Of a stretch of 64,000 nt of DNA, positions 1 to 7,996 are shown piece by piece (the first letter of the stretch is position 1; the number at the start of each line of letters is the position of its first letter). The notes beneath the pieces are model-generated. The model saw nothing but the letters and a program-made list of their open reading frames with translations, searched no databases and was not told where the DNA came from. Both the position numbers and the translations under genes were made by a program. The DNA comes from PALSA-1006 sp964571195. GTDB taxonomy: Bacteria > Pseudomonadota > Gammaproteobacteria > Burkholderiales > Gallionellaceae. Where the stretch lies: contig CAZNAD010000010.1 in assembly GCA_964571195.1 (NCBI GenBank), positions 1-64,000 on the forward strand, read 5' to 3'.

Positions 1-41
1 AAGCCATCGCCGGATAACCCATCACCGAGAAGGAGAGCATC

Positions 42-227
42 ATGCAAATCCATCATCATGTGCCTTATGGCTTGCACTTTTCCATCAATTCCGCAGAGAT
101 CGCGCGTTTGGAATTGGGTGAGAGCGCGATTGGCGACGAAGCGGATTGGGATGAAATCGAATCGCAATACCAGGATGAAGCGATAGCGAGCAATGTCATC
201 GTCTGTCTGCGTGACATGGACGACTGA
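42..227 (+). CDS. small acidic hypothetical protein
   Basis: A 61-codon open frame with a good ribosome-binding site (AAGGAG at 30-35, six bases before the ATG) and a hairpin terminator shortly after the stop, which together argue that it is expressed. The protein begins with a histidine cluster (MQIHHH) and is otherwise acidic, with no signal peptide or membrane segment. I do not recognise a family. It converges on spoT, whose stop lies about 80 bases downstream. It may be the end of an operon that begins outside the window. Confidence 0.5.
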   Translation: MQIHHHVPYGLHFSINSAEIARLELGESAIGDEADWDEIESQYQDEAIASNVIVCLRDMDD

Positions 228-253
228 TACATCGCTGTCGAGTGTAAAAGATG

Positions 254-285
254 AATGGCAAGCCAGTGATGGCTTGCCATTTTTG
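254..285. terminator. bidirectional hairpin terminator between the small ORF and spoT
   Basis: An 11-base stem (254-264 with 271-281) and six-base loop, followed by a T run on the plus strand. It lies between two converging genes and has A-rich sequence on the other side, so it can serve both. Confidence 0.7.
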
Positions 286-304
286 TTGGGATACTGCGCC
301 GTGC

Positions 305-2431
305 TTAAGCGGGGATGTTTTTGACGCGGGTGATGCGGATGACTTCGGCGATCTTGCGCAGGTTGCGCATGACCTGTGCAAGATGCAGGCGGTTATTGAC
401 CTGTAGAGTGAAATACAGCGCGGTGTATTCCCCTTCGCTGCTGAAATGCACGTTTTCGATGTTTGATTCGGCATCGGCGATGGACGCCGCCACCTTGGCC
501 AGTACGCCGCGCTGGTTGGCGACGATGAGTTTGATGCTGACATCGAATAGTTTGTTGATGTTTTTGTCCCATGCGACATCCAGCCATTCTTCCGTGCCGC
601 TGCGTCCTTTGCGCAGTGACGGGCAATCGTGTGTATGCACGATCAGCCCCTGTCCCGGTTTGATGACGCTGATGATGGGGTCGCCGGGGATGGGGCGACA
701 ACATTTGGCAAATTGAATGGCCATACCTTCCGTGCCGAGGATGGTGACGACACCGCTGTTGCCGGTCGCATCCTGTCCGGCAAGTTCGCCGACCCGTGCA
801 AGCTGGCGGGCGATGACCATGTTCAGGCGGCGACCCAGCCCGATATCGGCGAAGATCTCCTGACGCGACTTGGCGCCGGTCTCTTTGAGCAAACGATCCC
901 AGCAGGTGTCGGGGATGTCATGCAGTTTGAACCCGAGTGTGTTGAGCGCCTGTCCGAGCAGGCGCTCGCCGAGGCTTGCCGATTCGTCCAGATGCATGGT
1001 CTTCAGGGCATGGCGTATCTCGCTGCGCGCGCGGCTGGTGACCACGTATCCCAGCCAGGCCGGATTGGGATGCGCATGCGGCGCGGTGACGATCTCGACG
1101 CGGTCGCCATTCCTCAGTTCGGTACGCAACGGAACCAGTTCGAGATTGACCTTTACCGCGACGCAGCGGTTGCCGATGTCGGTGTGTACGCTGTAGGCGA
1201 AATCCACTGCGGTTGCGCCGCGCGGCAAGGCGTAAATCTTGCCCTTGGGCGAGAACACATAGACTTCGTCCGGGAACAGGTCGATCTTCAGATGTTCCAG
1301 GAATTCGATGGAGTCGCCGCTCTGCGACAGGCTCTCCAGCAGGCTTTGCAGCCACTGGTGGGTCTTTTGGTGCAGGTCGTTGATCGAGGTCTTGGCCGTT
1401 TTGTAGAGCCAGTGTGATGCCACTCCCGCCTCGGCGATCTTGTTCATCTCCACCGTGCGGATTTGTACCTCGATAGGCGTGCCGAAGGGGCCGAACAGTG
1501 CGGTATGCAGGGATTGATAACCGTTCGCCTTGGGGATGGCGATGTAATCCTTGAATTTTCCGGGGAAGGGTTTGTACAAGCCGTGTAATGCACCCAGTGT
1601 GAGATAACAGGACGGCACGTCGTCCAGTAGCACGCGAAAGCCGTAGATGTCCAATACTTGCGAGAAAGCCAGATGTTTGGACTGCATCTTCTGGTAGATG
1701 CCGTAGAGATGTTTCTCGCGCCCCCTCACTTCGGCCTTGATATGGTTCTCTTCCAGCCGTTGCTTGATCGCATCAAGGATCTTGCTGACCACTTCGCGCC
1801 GGTTGCCGCGCGCCACTTTCAACGCTTTGGAAAGTACGGCATAACGGTTGGGGTGCAGATACATGAAACACAGGTCCTGCAATTCCTGAAAGATGGTGTT
1901 CAGGCCAAGCCGGTTGGCGATGGGGGCATAGATCTCCATCGTCTCGCGTGCGATGCGCTGGCGTTTGTCGGGAGGAACCGCATCGAGTGTGCGCATGTTG
2001 TGCAGACGATCCGCCAGTTTGATGAGGATGATGCGGACATCCCGCGCCATCGCCATCAGCATCTTGCGGAAGTTTTCCGCCTGGGCATCTTCCTGGGTCT
2101 CGAATTGCAGCTTGTCGAGCTTGCTCAAGCCCTCGACCATTTCGGCGACGGGTCTGCCGAATTTTTCCGCGACATCCTCGATACGGATATCGGTATCTTC
2201 CACCACGTCGTGCAGCAGCGCGGCGATGAGCGCCTGGGTGTCCAGATGCAGCGGGGTGAGGATGCGCGCGACCGCGATAGGATGGGAAACATAAGGCGCG
2301 CCGGACTGACGCAACTGTCCCTGATGTGCGGCAGAACTGAACGCAAGAGCCTCTTTCACCGCAGCCACATCTTCGGGCTTCAGGTAAGCGGTAACCTCTT
2401 GTATCAGCGTCTCGCTATCAAGCTGGGTCAT
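305..2431 (-). CDS. spoT: bifunctional (p)ppGpp synthetase/hydrolase, RelA/SpoT family
   Basis: Cytoplasmic enzyme that makes and degrades the alarmone (p)ppGpp; 708 residues, the normal long RelA/SpoT length. Domains in order: HD hydrolase (His50 and the HD pair at 74-75 in ALLHDVVEDT), synthetase (YGFRVLLDD, KANGYQSLHT, EVQIRT), TGS (VYVFSPKGKIYALPRGAT) and a C-terminal ACT domain. The HD motif is intact, so hydrolase activity is expected; the synthetase motifs are also present. It follows gmk and rpoZ on the same strand, the classic proteobacterial order, with 104 bases after rpoZ that include an inverted repeat (2440-2447 with 2468-2475). Confidence 0.96.
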   Translation of the reverse strand: MTQLDSETLIQEVTAYLKPEDVAAVKEALAFSSAAHQGQLRQSGAPYVSHPIAVARILTPLHLDTQALIAALLHDVVEDTDIRIEDVAEKFGRPVAEMVEGLSKLDKLQFETQEDAQAENFRKMLMAMARDVRIILIKLADRLHNMRTLDAVPPDKRQRIARETMEIYAPIANRLGLNTIFQELQDLCFMYLHPNRYAVLSKALKVARGNRREVVSKILDAIKQRLEENHIKAEVRGREKHLYGIYQKMQSKHLAFSQVLDIYGFRVLLDDVPSCYLTLGALHGLYKPFPGKFKDYIAIPKANGYQSLHTALFGPFGTPIEVQIRTVEMNKIAEAGVASHWLYKTAKTSINDLHQKTHQWLQSLLESLSQSGDSIEFLEHLKIDLFPDEVYVFSPKGKIYALPRGATAVDFAYSVHTDIGNRCVAVKVNLELVPLRTELRNGDRVEIVTAPHAHPNPAWLGYVVTSRARSEIRHALKTMHLDESASLGERLLGQALNTLGFKLHDIPDTCWDRLLKETGAKSRQEIFADIGLGRRLNMVIARQLARVGELAGQDATGNSGVVTILGTEGMAIQFAKCCRPIPGDPIISVIKPGQGLIVHTHDCPSLRKGRSGTEEWLDVAWDKNINKLFDVSIKLIVANQRGVLAKVAASIADAESNIENVHFSSEGEYTALYFTLQVNNRLHLAQVMRNLRKIAEVIRITRVKNIPA

Positions 2432-2535
2432 GAAGTGGTTCCGGGATCCATTGTTCCGGGACGGGTTATCCCGGATCGGGTGTCGCGCGTTTTACGGGCG
2501 GGGCGAGAAAACGCGCCGCCCGGCAAGCTGGGGTG

Positions 2536-2742
2536 TTAGGCCATCCCGCGATTCAGGATTTCGATACCTACTTTGCCCTCGCTGATCTCGCGCAAAGCGA
2601 CGACGGTCGGTTTGTCTTTGCTTTCATCCACCAGGTGGCTGGCACCATTGGCGAGCTGGCGGGCACGGTATGCCGCAGCGAGGGTCAACTCGAAGCGATT
2701 GGGGATGTGTTTCATACAGTCTTCAACAGTGATACGGGCCAT
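2536..2742 (-). CDS. rpoZ: RNA polymerase omega subunit
   Basis: A 68-residue protein starting MARITVEDCMKHIPNRFEL, typical of omega, which binds the beta-prime subunit and helps core assembly; omega is also part of one ppGpp-binding site. It lies 15 bases after gmk and upstream of spoT on the same strand, the usual gmk-rpoZ-spoT linkage, so alarmone synthesis and one of its targets are probably cotranscribed. Confidence 0.96.
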   Translation of the reverse strand: MARITVEDCMKHIPNRFELTLAAAYRARQLANGASHLVDESKDKPTVVALREISEGKVGIEILNRGMA

Positions 2743-2757
2743 GAGTTTCTCCAGAGG

Positions 2758-3369
2758 CTATTCTTGTAATTGGTTGATCAGGGTTGCTTGACGCGCGAGC
2801 TGTCGGCTGCGGTGCAGCCCGGCAGCGACGATGACGGCATTGAGTTGTTGCAAGGCCTCGTCCAGCTTGTCGTTGATAATAACATAGTCGAACTCGGCGA
2901 CATGCGAGATGTCCTCGCGAGCCGCATGCAGGCGCTTGGCGATTACTTCCGCGCTATCCTGTTTGCGACCGTGCAGACGAGTCTCCAATGCTTCCAGTGA
3001 AGGCGGCAGAATGAAGATGCCGAGACAGTCGGGGAACTTTGCGCGTACCTGTGCTGCGCCTTGCCAGTCGATCTCCAGCAGGATATCGCGGCCCCGGCTG
3101 ATTTCCTGGCTGATCCAGGACTGCGAGGTTCCGTACAGATTGCCATAGACCTCGGCACTTTCCAGAAAGTCTCCCCGTTTCGCCATCTCCAGAAACTGCT
3201 CGCGGGTGACAAAGTGATATTCCACCCCGTTCGTTTCGCCGGGACGCGGCGCACGCGTGGTGTAAGAGATCGAAAGACCGATCTGTTTATTCAGATTCAG
3301 CAGGGCACTGACCAGACTGGTCTTGCCAGCCCCGGAGGGCGCGCTGACGATAAATAGGTTTCCGCTCAT
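2758..3369 (-). CDS. gmk: guanylate kinase
   Basis: Phosphorylates GMP to GDP with ATP. The 203-residue protein has the P-loop SAPSGAGKTSL near residues 9-19, the GMP-binding segment (YTTRAPRPGE) and the lid region, at the family's usual length. It is the first gene of the gmk-rpoZ-spoT run. The region between its start and the yicC stop (3370-3490) holds no gene. Confidence 0.96.
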   Translation of the reverse strand: MSGNLFIVSAPSGAGKTSLVSALLNLNKQIGLSISYTTRAPRPGETNGVEYHFVTREQFLEMAKRGDFLESAEVYGNLYGTSQSWISQEISRGRDILLEIDWQGAAQVRAKFPDCLGIFILPPSLEALETRLHGRKQDSAEVIAKRLHAAREDISHVAEFDYVIINDKLDEALQQLNAVIVAAGLHRSRQLARQATLINQLQE

Positions 3370-3490
3370 AATGTGTTTGCCTCTGTGTCGGCTTGTTTTA
3401 TCCCCGCATTATGAGGCATCTTGTGATCGGGCGGCAAACCCGTTCTGGCGGTGGCGCAGACCGAACTGCCATGATCGGAACGGGATGGCT

Positions 3491-4357
3491 TCATTCCAGA
3501 TTCTGAACCTGTTCGCGCATCTGTTCGATCAGGATTTTGATTTCCATTGCGGTGCGCGAGACTTCCGCATCCACCGATTTGGAGCCCAGTGTATTGGCTT
3601 CGCGGTTGAGTTCCTGCATCAAAAAATCCAGCCGTTTGCCCACTGCGCCGCCTTTGGCGAGGATGCGCTGAATTTCGGTGAGGTGTCCGTGCAGGCGCGA
3701 GAGTTCTTCATCGACATCGATTTTGCTGGCATACAGGGTGATTTCCTGACGCACGCGCTCGTCATCGTCGTTTCCCAAGGCTTCGCGTAAGCGCGCGCGC
3801 ATCTTTGCTTCCTGATTGGCAATGGCGGCGGGGATGTGCGGGGCGACGGCAGCACGTAGCGTTTCGATTTGTTCGGTGCGTTGCAGCAGGAAGCCTTTCA
3901 GTTTCTCGCCTTCACGGGCGCGCGAGGCGGAAAAGTCGGCAAGCACTTTTTTTGTCAATTCCATCAAGCTGCTTTGCAGCGCTTCGGCATTCAGCGCCGC
4001 GTTTTCCAAGATGCCGTTCCAGCGCAGCACGTCGTTCACTGTCAGCGATCTGGCTTCGGGGATGGTCTGGCGCACCTCGTTGTTCCATTTGGCCAGTTGT
4101 TGCAACAGGGTTTGATTGAGCTGCACGCTGCCGTTGGCGGTGCTGCGCGAATTGAAGTTGATGCGGCACTCGATTTTCCCCCGTGTCAGTTGCGCGGTAA
4201 TCGCTTCGCGCAGTGCGGGCTCAAAGGCATGGAATTCATCCGGCATACGCAGTTGCAGGTCGAGATAGCGGCTATTGACGGAGCGCAGTTCCAGTGAGAG
4301 CGAGCCGGTGTCGAGTTCGACGGTGGCGAGGGAAAAACCGGTCATGCTGTAGATCAT
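3491..4357 (-). CDS. yicC: YicC family endoribonuclease
   Basis: A 288-residue YicC/YloC protein. The N-terminal region (MIYSMTGFSLAT, then ELRSVNSRYLDLQLRMP) and the C-terminal DUF1732 region (RLDFLMQELNREANTLGSKS) are both diagnostic. YicC of E. coli is reported to be an endoribonuclease acting on small RNA; function here is by family. It is divergent from the PP2C gene, with about 120 bases between them, and neighbours gmk as in many proteobacteria. Confidence 0.93.
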   Translation of the reverse strand: MIYSMTGFSLATVELDTGSLSLELRSVNSRYLDLQLRMPDEFHAFEPALREAITAQLTRGKIECRINFNSRSTANGSVQLNQTLLQQLAKWNNEVRQTIPEARSLTVNDVLRWNGILENAALNAEALQSSLMELTKKVLADFSASRAREGEKLKGFLLQRTEQIETLRAAVAPHIPAAIANQEAKMRARLREALGNDDDERVRQEITLYASKIDVDEELSRLHGHLTEIQRILAKGGAVGKRLDFLMQELNREANTLGSKSVDAEVSRTAMEIKILIEQMREQVQNLE

Positions 4358-4480
4358 TGCGAACCTCGGAGAGCGTGCGGTGGAGTGAAAAATATAGGCC
4401 GAAGGCGGCGCATTATATTACGATTGCTCCCCCCGCCTTTGATTTCGATCAGGCCGTTCGGACCATCATAAGCAAGCGAC

Positions 4481-5275
4481 ATGAAGTTCTCCGTATATCA
4501 GACCAGCCAGATCGGCGGTCGCCGCTACAACCAGGATCGGGTGGCTTATGCCTATACCGATGAGGCGGTGTTGCTGGTGCTGGCGGACGGGATGGGCGGG
4601 CATCTGCACGGCGAGATTGCGGCGCAGATCGCGATCCATACTTTCATGCAGTCGTTTGCGCAGGTGGCTCATCCCCGCATTGCCGATCCAGATACGTTCC
4701 TGCGCGATGTCACCAGGCTCAGTCACGAGGCCATCATCCGTTACGCGCAGGATAACCAGTTAGGCGGCAACCCGGGCACGACCTGTGTGGTCGCGCTGGT
4801 GCAGGACGGCATGGTGAACTGGGCGCATGCCGGCGATTCGCGCTTTTACCTGCTGCGCGGCAAGTCGGTGGCCGCAGTCACGCACGACCACTCCATCGTG
4901 CAGCAGTGGGCGGACTGGGGCATCATCACCGAAGACGAGATGAAGACACATCCAGATCGCAACAAGATCACCAATTGCCTGGGGGGCGCGGAGGACGTGT
5001 TTTATGTCGAGTCCGCTCCGCCGGTTCCGGTTCAGACGGGAGACGTATTGTTGCTGTGCAGCGATGGCTTGTGGAGTCCGCTGCTGGACAAAGAAATCGT
5101 CGATACGATGGCGGCGGGAGAGCTGGTTGGCGGGCTGGGAAAGCTGATAGCGCTGGCTTTGCGGCGTGAGCAAGCCCGTGCCGACAATACCACGGCGGTC
5201 GTGTTGCGTTGGGGGGATGGGGAAGAAGAGCACAAGACCGATATGCCGATGTGTATGGTGCTCGACTACCGTTGA
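4481..5275 (+). CDS. PP2C-family serine/threonine protein phosphatase
   Basis: A soluble 264-residue metal-dependent phosphatase of the PPM/PP2C (Stp1/PrpC) type. Metal-binding and core motifs are all visible: LADGMGGH, GTTCVVAL, AHAGDSRFYLLR, LLLCSDGLWS and ADNTTAVV. It should dephosphorylate Ser/Thr-phosphorylated proteins, but no Ser/Thr kinase gene occurs in the window. It precedes rph by 54 bases on the same strand, with a separate promoter candidate between. Confidence 0.93.
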   Translation: MKFSVYQTSQIGGRRYNQDRVAYAYTDEAVLLVLADGMGGHLHGEIAAQIAIHTFMQSFAQVAHPRIADPDTFLRDVTRLSHEAIIRYAQDNQLGGNPGTTCVVALVQDGMVNWAHAGDSRFYLLRGKSVAAVTHDHSIVQQWADWGIITEDEMKTHPDRNKITNCLGGAEDVFYVESAPPVPVQTGDVLLLCSDGLWSPLLDKEIVDTMAAGELVGGLGKLIALALRREQARADNTTAVVLRWGDGEEEHKTDMPMCMVLDYR

Positions 5276-5310
5276 TGATTGGTATGGCGCGTTATAATGC
5301 GCGCCATTTT
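5272..5310 (+). promoter_or_regulatory. candidate rph promoter embedded in a GC-rich hairpin
   Basis: TATAAT at 5293-5298 lies in the loop of an eight-base-pair stem (5284-5291 with 5300-5307) followed by TTTT. TTGATG at 5272-5277 can serve as a -35 element with a 15-base spacer. The same bases therefore look like both a -10 box for rph and a weak terminator for the phosphatase gene. Confidence 0.45.
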
Positions 5311-5329
5311 TACTCATCAGAGAACCATC

Positions 5330-6046
5330 ATGCGTCCAAGTCAGCGCCAGCCGAATCAACTCCGCAACATCCGCATCACCCGCCACTACACCAAACACGC
5401 CGAAGGCTCGGTGCTGATCGAGTGCGGCGATACCAAGGTCATTTGCACCGCCAGCGTGGAAGAGCGCGTGCCGCCACATAAAAAAGGCAGCGGCGAAGGC
5501 TGGGTGACGGCGGAATACGGCATGCTGCCGCGCTCCACCGGCGAGCGCATGGGGCGTGAAGCCGCCAAAGGCAAACAGTCCGGGCGCACCCAGGAGATTC
5601 AGCGTTTGATCGGTCGCAGTCTGCGTGCCGTGGTGGATCTGAAGAAACTCGGCGAGCGTACCATCCAGCTAGACTGCGACGTGATCCAGGCTGACGGCGG
5701 CACACGCACCGCCAGTATCACCGGCGCATTCGTTGCGCTGCACGATGCGGTGACCGGATTGATGAACAAAGGCCTCATCAAAGAAACCCCGCTCAAGGAT
5801 TTCATCGCGGCCATCTCCGTCGGCATCTATGAAGGCACGCCTGTGCTCGATCTCGACTATGTGGAAGATTCCGCCTGCGACACCGACATGAACGTGGTGA
5901 TGCTGGGCAACAGTCATTTCGTCGAAGTGCAGGGCACGGCGGAAGGCCACGCCTTCTCGCGCGAAGAGATGGATGTGTTGCTGGAACTGGCGAAGCTGGG
6001 CATCGGGCAATTGATCGAGAAGCAGCGCTCGGCTTTGAACGGCTAA
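5330..6046 (+). CDS. rph: ribonuclease PH
   Basis: Phosphorolytic 3'-to-5' exoribonuclease that trims tRNA 3' ends. The start at 5330 gives MRPSQRQPNQLR and 238 residues, the usual N terminus and length; an upstream in-frame start would add 17 unusual residues. RNase PH motifs are present: GWVTAEYGMLPRST, GRTQEIQRLIGRSLRAV and DCDVIQADGGTRTA. rdgB follows on the same strand, a common pairing, separated here by a palindromic repeat. Confidence 0.96.
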   Translation: MRPSQRQPNQLRNIRITRHYTKHAEGSVLIECGDTKVICTASVEERVPPHKKGSGEGWVTAEYGMLPRSTGERMGREAAKGKQSGRTQEIQRLIGRSLRAVVDLKKLGERTIQLDCDVIQADGGTRTASITGAFVALHDAVTGLMNKGLIKETPLKDFIAAISVGIYEGTPVLDLDYVEDSACDTDMNVVMLGNSHFVEVQGTAEGHAFSREEMDVLLELAKLGIGQLIEKQRSALNG

Positions 6047-6055
6047 TAACATCCA

Positions 6056-6176
6056 CCACCGAGACACAGAGGAAAAACAATAGAAAGTCGCAGAAGTTGA
6101 GCAGGTTGGAGTAGATGAATTTTGTTGTTTTGATTTTGACTTTCTCTGTGTCTCTGTGTCTCTGTGTCTCTGTGGT
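6056..6176. repeat. inverted repeat with 8-base tandem array (GAGACACAGAG family)
   Basis: The outer arms are near-perfect complements (about 6056-6072 and 6160-6176). The right arm carries four tandem copies of TCTCTGTG at 6143-6174. The reverse strand can be translated into the TTETQRHRDTE type peptide that is a familiar artefact of this dispersed repeat family, so I do not call a gene here. Confidence 0.75.
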
Positions 6177-6188
6177 AAAAGGTTTTAA

Positions 6189-6779
6189 ATGAAAAAATTG
6201 GTCATCGCCTCCAACAATCAAGGCAAACTACGCGAGTTCCAGCGCATGTTGGCTCCGCTTGGCATCGAGGTGTTGACGCAAGCGCAACTAGGCATTTCCG
6301 AGGCTGAAGAGCCGCATTGCACTTTCGTCGAAAACGCTTTGGCGAAAGCCCGCCATGTCAGCCGCGCGAGCGGCCTGCCTGCGCTGGCGGATGACTCCGG
6401 CATCTGCGTCGAAGCCTTAGGCGGCGCACCCGGCGTGATCTCGGCGCGTTATGCCGGCGACAATCCGAAATCCGATGCGCGCAACAACGAAAAATTATTG
6501 AAAGAGATGCAAGGTGTGGCTGATCGCCGAGCGCACTATTACTGTGTGTTGGTATTGGTGCGCCATGCCGATGATCCGCAGCCGTTGATCGCGGAAGGCG
6601 AGTGGCACGGCGAGATATTCCATGCGGAACGCGGTGACGGCGGTTTCGGCTATGACCCGATGTTCTGGTTGCCGCAGTTCGGCAAGACAGCGGCGGAGTT
6701 GTCGCATGATGAAAAAGCCGAGATCAGTCATCGTGCCAAGGCGTTGAAGGTATTGATGCAGCGCTTCCCGCGCGCATGA
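6189..6779 (+). CDS. rdgB: RdgB/HAM1 family XTP/dITP pyrophosphatase
   Basis: Hydrolyses dITP, XTP and ITP to monophosphates, keeping deaminated purines out of nucleic acids. The 196-residue protein has the N-terminal substrate loop (ASNNQGKLREF), the central LADDSGICVEALGGAPG motif and the C-terminal GFGYDPMF and SHRAKAL motifs. Its TGA overlaps an ATG at 6776 that could start hemW, suggesting coupled translation. Confidence 0.95.
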   Translation: MKKLVIASNNQGKLREFQRMLAPLGIEVLTQAQLGISEAEEPHCTFVENALAKARHVSRASGLPALADDSGICVEALGGAPGVISARYAGDNPKSDARNNEKLLKEMQGVADRRAHYYCVLVLVRHADDPQPLIAEGEWHGEIFHAERGDGGFGYDPMFWLPQFGKTAAELSHDEKAEISHRAKALKVLMQRFPRA

Positions 6780-6835
6780 GCATTAAAGTCTTACAGCCCG
6801 TCGGCATCAAATCACAGGCGGTCAATTTTCAGATC

Positions 6836-7996
6836 ATGCCGCCGCTATCGCTTTACATCCACATTCCCTGGTGCGTGCGCAAATGCCCGTATTGCGATTT
6901 TAATTCGCATGAACTTCGCACTCCCTCTCCCCTCGCGGGAGAGGGGTGGGGAGAGGGGGCTTATATCGCCGCGCTGGTGCGCGATCTGGAGATGGCGTTG
7001 CCGTCGATCTGGGGGCGCAGGATTTCCACGGTGTTTTTCGGCGGCGGTACGCCGAGTTTGTTGAGCGGCGCGGGGGTGACGGAAATCTTGCGCCAAGTGC
7101 GTTTGTTGCTGCCGCTCGAACACAATGCGGAAATCACGTTGGAGGCGAATCCCGGTACGGTGGAGGCGGATAAGTTCGCGGCGTTCCGCGACGCGGGCGT
7201 GAACCGTTTGGCTATGGGTATCCAGAGTTTTAACGATGCGCATTTGCGGGCGTTGGGGCGCATCCATACGGCAGATGAGGCGCAGCGCGCGATAGCCATT
7301 GCGCAGCAGCATTTCGATAACATCAATCTCGACCTGATGTATGCGCTGCCGGAACAAACGCTAGAGCAGGCCTTGCAGGATGTGCGCACGGCGTTGTCAT
7401 TCGAGCCGCAGCATTTGTCCTGTTATCACCTGACGTTGGAGCCAAATACTTTGTTCTATCGCAATCCACCGGTGTTGCCCGATGACGATGCGAGCAGCGA
7501 TATACAGCAGGGTATCGAGGCGTTGCTGGCGACGCATGGATATCAGCATTACGAGACTTCCGCCTTCGCGCAGCCGGGGCGGCGCGCGAAACACAATCTC
7601 AATTATTGGCAGTTCGGCGATTATCTCGGCATCGGTGCGGGCGCGCACAGCAAGTTGAGCTTCCACAACAAGGTGCTGCGTCAGGCGCGTTATAAGCAGC
7701 CGCAGGCCTATATGGATGCGGTGGCGCGCGGCGAGCCGTTGCAGGAAGAGCACGAGGTGTCGCACCGCGATATCGCCTTCGAGTTCATGATGAATGCGCT
7801 GCGTTTGAACGAGGGCTTTGATGCGACGTTATTCACTGAACGCACCAGCTTGCCATTGCTGGCGATACGGCGCGAGTTGGAAGAGGCGGAGCAGCGTGGT
7901 TTGTTGCGACGGGATTTGCAGCTCATTGCACCGACCCCGCAAGGCCAGCGCTTTCTGAACGATCTGTTAGAGATTTTCCTTGCGGACAAACACTAA
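6836..7996 (+). CDS. hemW: HemW, radical SAM haem chaperone
   Basis: A HemN-like radical SAM protein thought to insert haem into respiratory proteins. CVRKCPYCDFN supplies the CxxxCxxC cluster; FFGGGTPSLL and NLDLMYALPEQT follow. HemW normally begins just ahead of PPLSLYIHIPWC, so I take ATG 6836; an in-frame ATG at 6776 overlaps the rdgB stop and would add 20 residues. Oddity: about 12 residues (TPSPLAGEGWGEG) encoded by a palindromic repeat are inserted in frame after FNSHEL, between the cluster motif and the next helix. The 3' end overlaps convergent trmB by 30 bases. Confidence 0.93.
   Translation: MPPLSLYIHIPWCVRKCPYCDFNSHELRTPSPLAGEGWGEGAYIAALVRDLEMALPSIWGRRISTVFFGGGTPSLLSGAGVTEILRQVRLLLPLEHNAEITLEANPGTVEADKFAAFRDAGVNRLAMGIQSFNDAHLRALGRIHTADEAQRAIAIAQQHFDNINLDLMYALPEQTLEQALQDVRTALSFEPQHLSCYHLTLEPNTLFYRNPPVLPDDDASSDIQQGIEALLATHGYQHYETSAFAQPGRRAKHNLNYWQFGDYLGIGAGAHSKLSFHNKVLRQARYKQPQAYMDAVARGEPLQEEHEVSHRDIAFEFMMNALRLNEGFDATLFTERTSLPLLAIRRELEEAEQRGLLRRDLQLIAPTPQGQRFLNDLLEIFLADKH
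6921..6960. repeat. CT/GA-rich palindromic repeat inside hemW
   Basis: CTCCCTCTCCCCTCGCGGGA followed by its partly complementary GAGAGGGG half lies within the hemW reading frame and keeps it open. A related sequence is present at 24367-24470, so this is a dispersed element rather than native hemW sequence. Confidence 0.7.

Noticed and set aside
629..1417. Long plus-strand frame opposite spoT
   Set aside because: It lies fully within the spoT coding region, has no ribosome-binding site and no recognisable motif.
6143..6174. CRISPR-like array
   Set aside because: The units are eight bases with no spacers; no cas genes are present.
5802..6221. Minus-strand frame with TTETQRHRDTE
   Set aside because: This peptide is the usual translation artefact of the GAGACACAGAG repeat; the frame also overlaps rph.
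6921..6960. hemW as a pseudogene broken by the palindromic repeat
   Set aside because: The repeat preserves the frame and every HemW motif on either side is intact.
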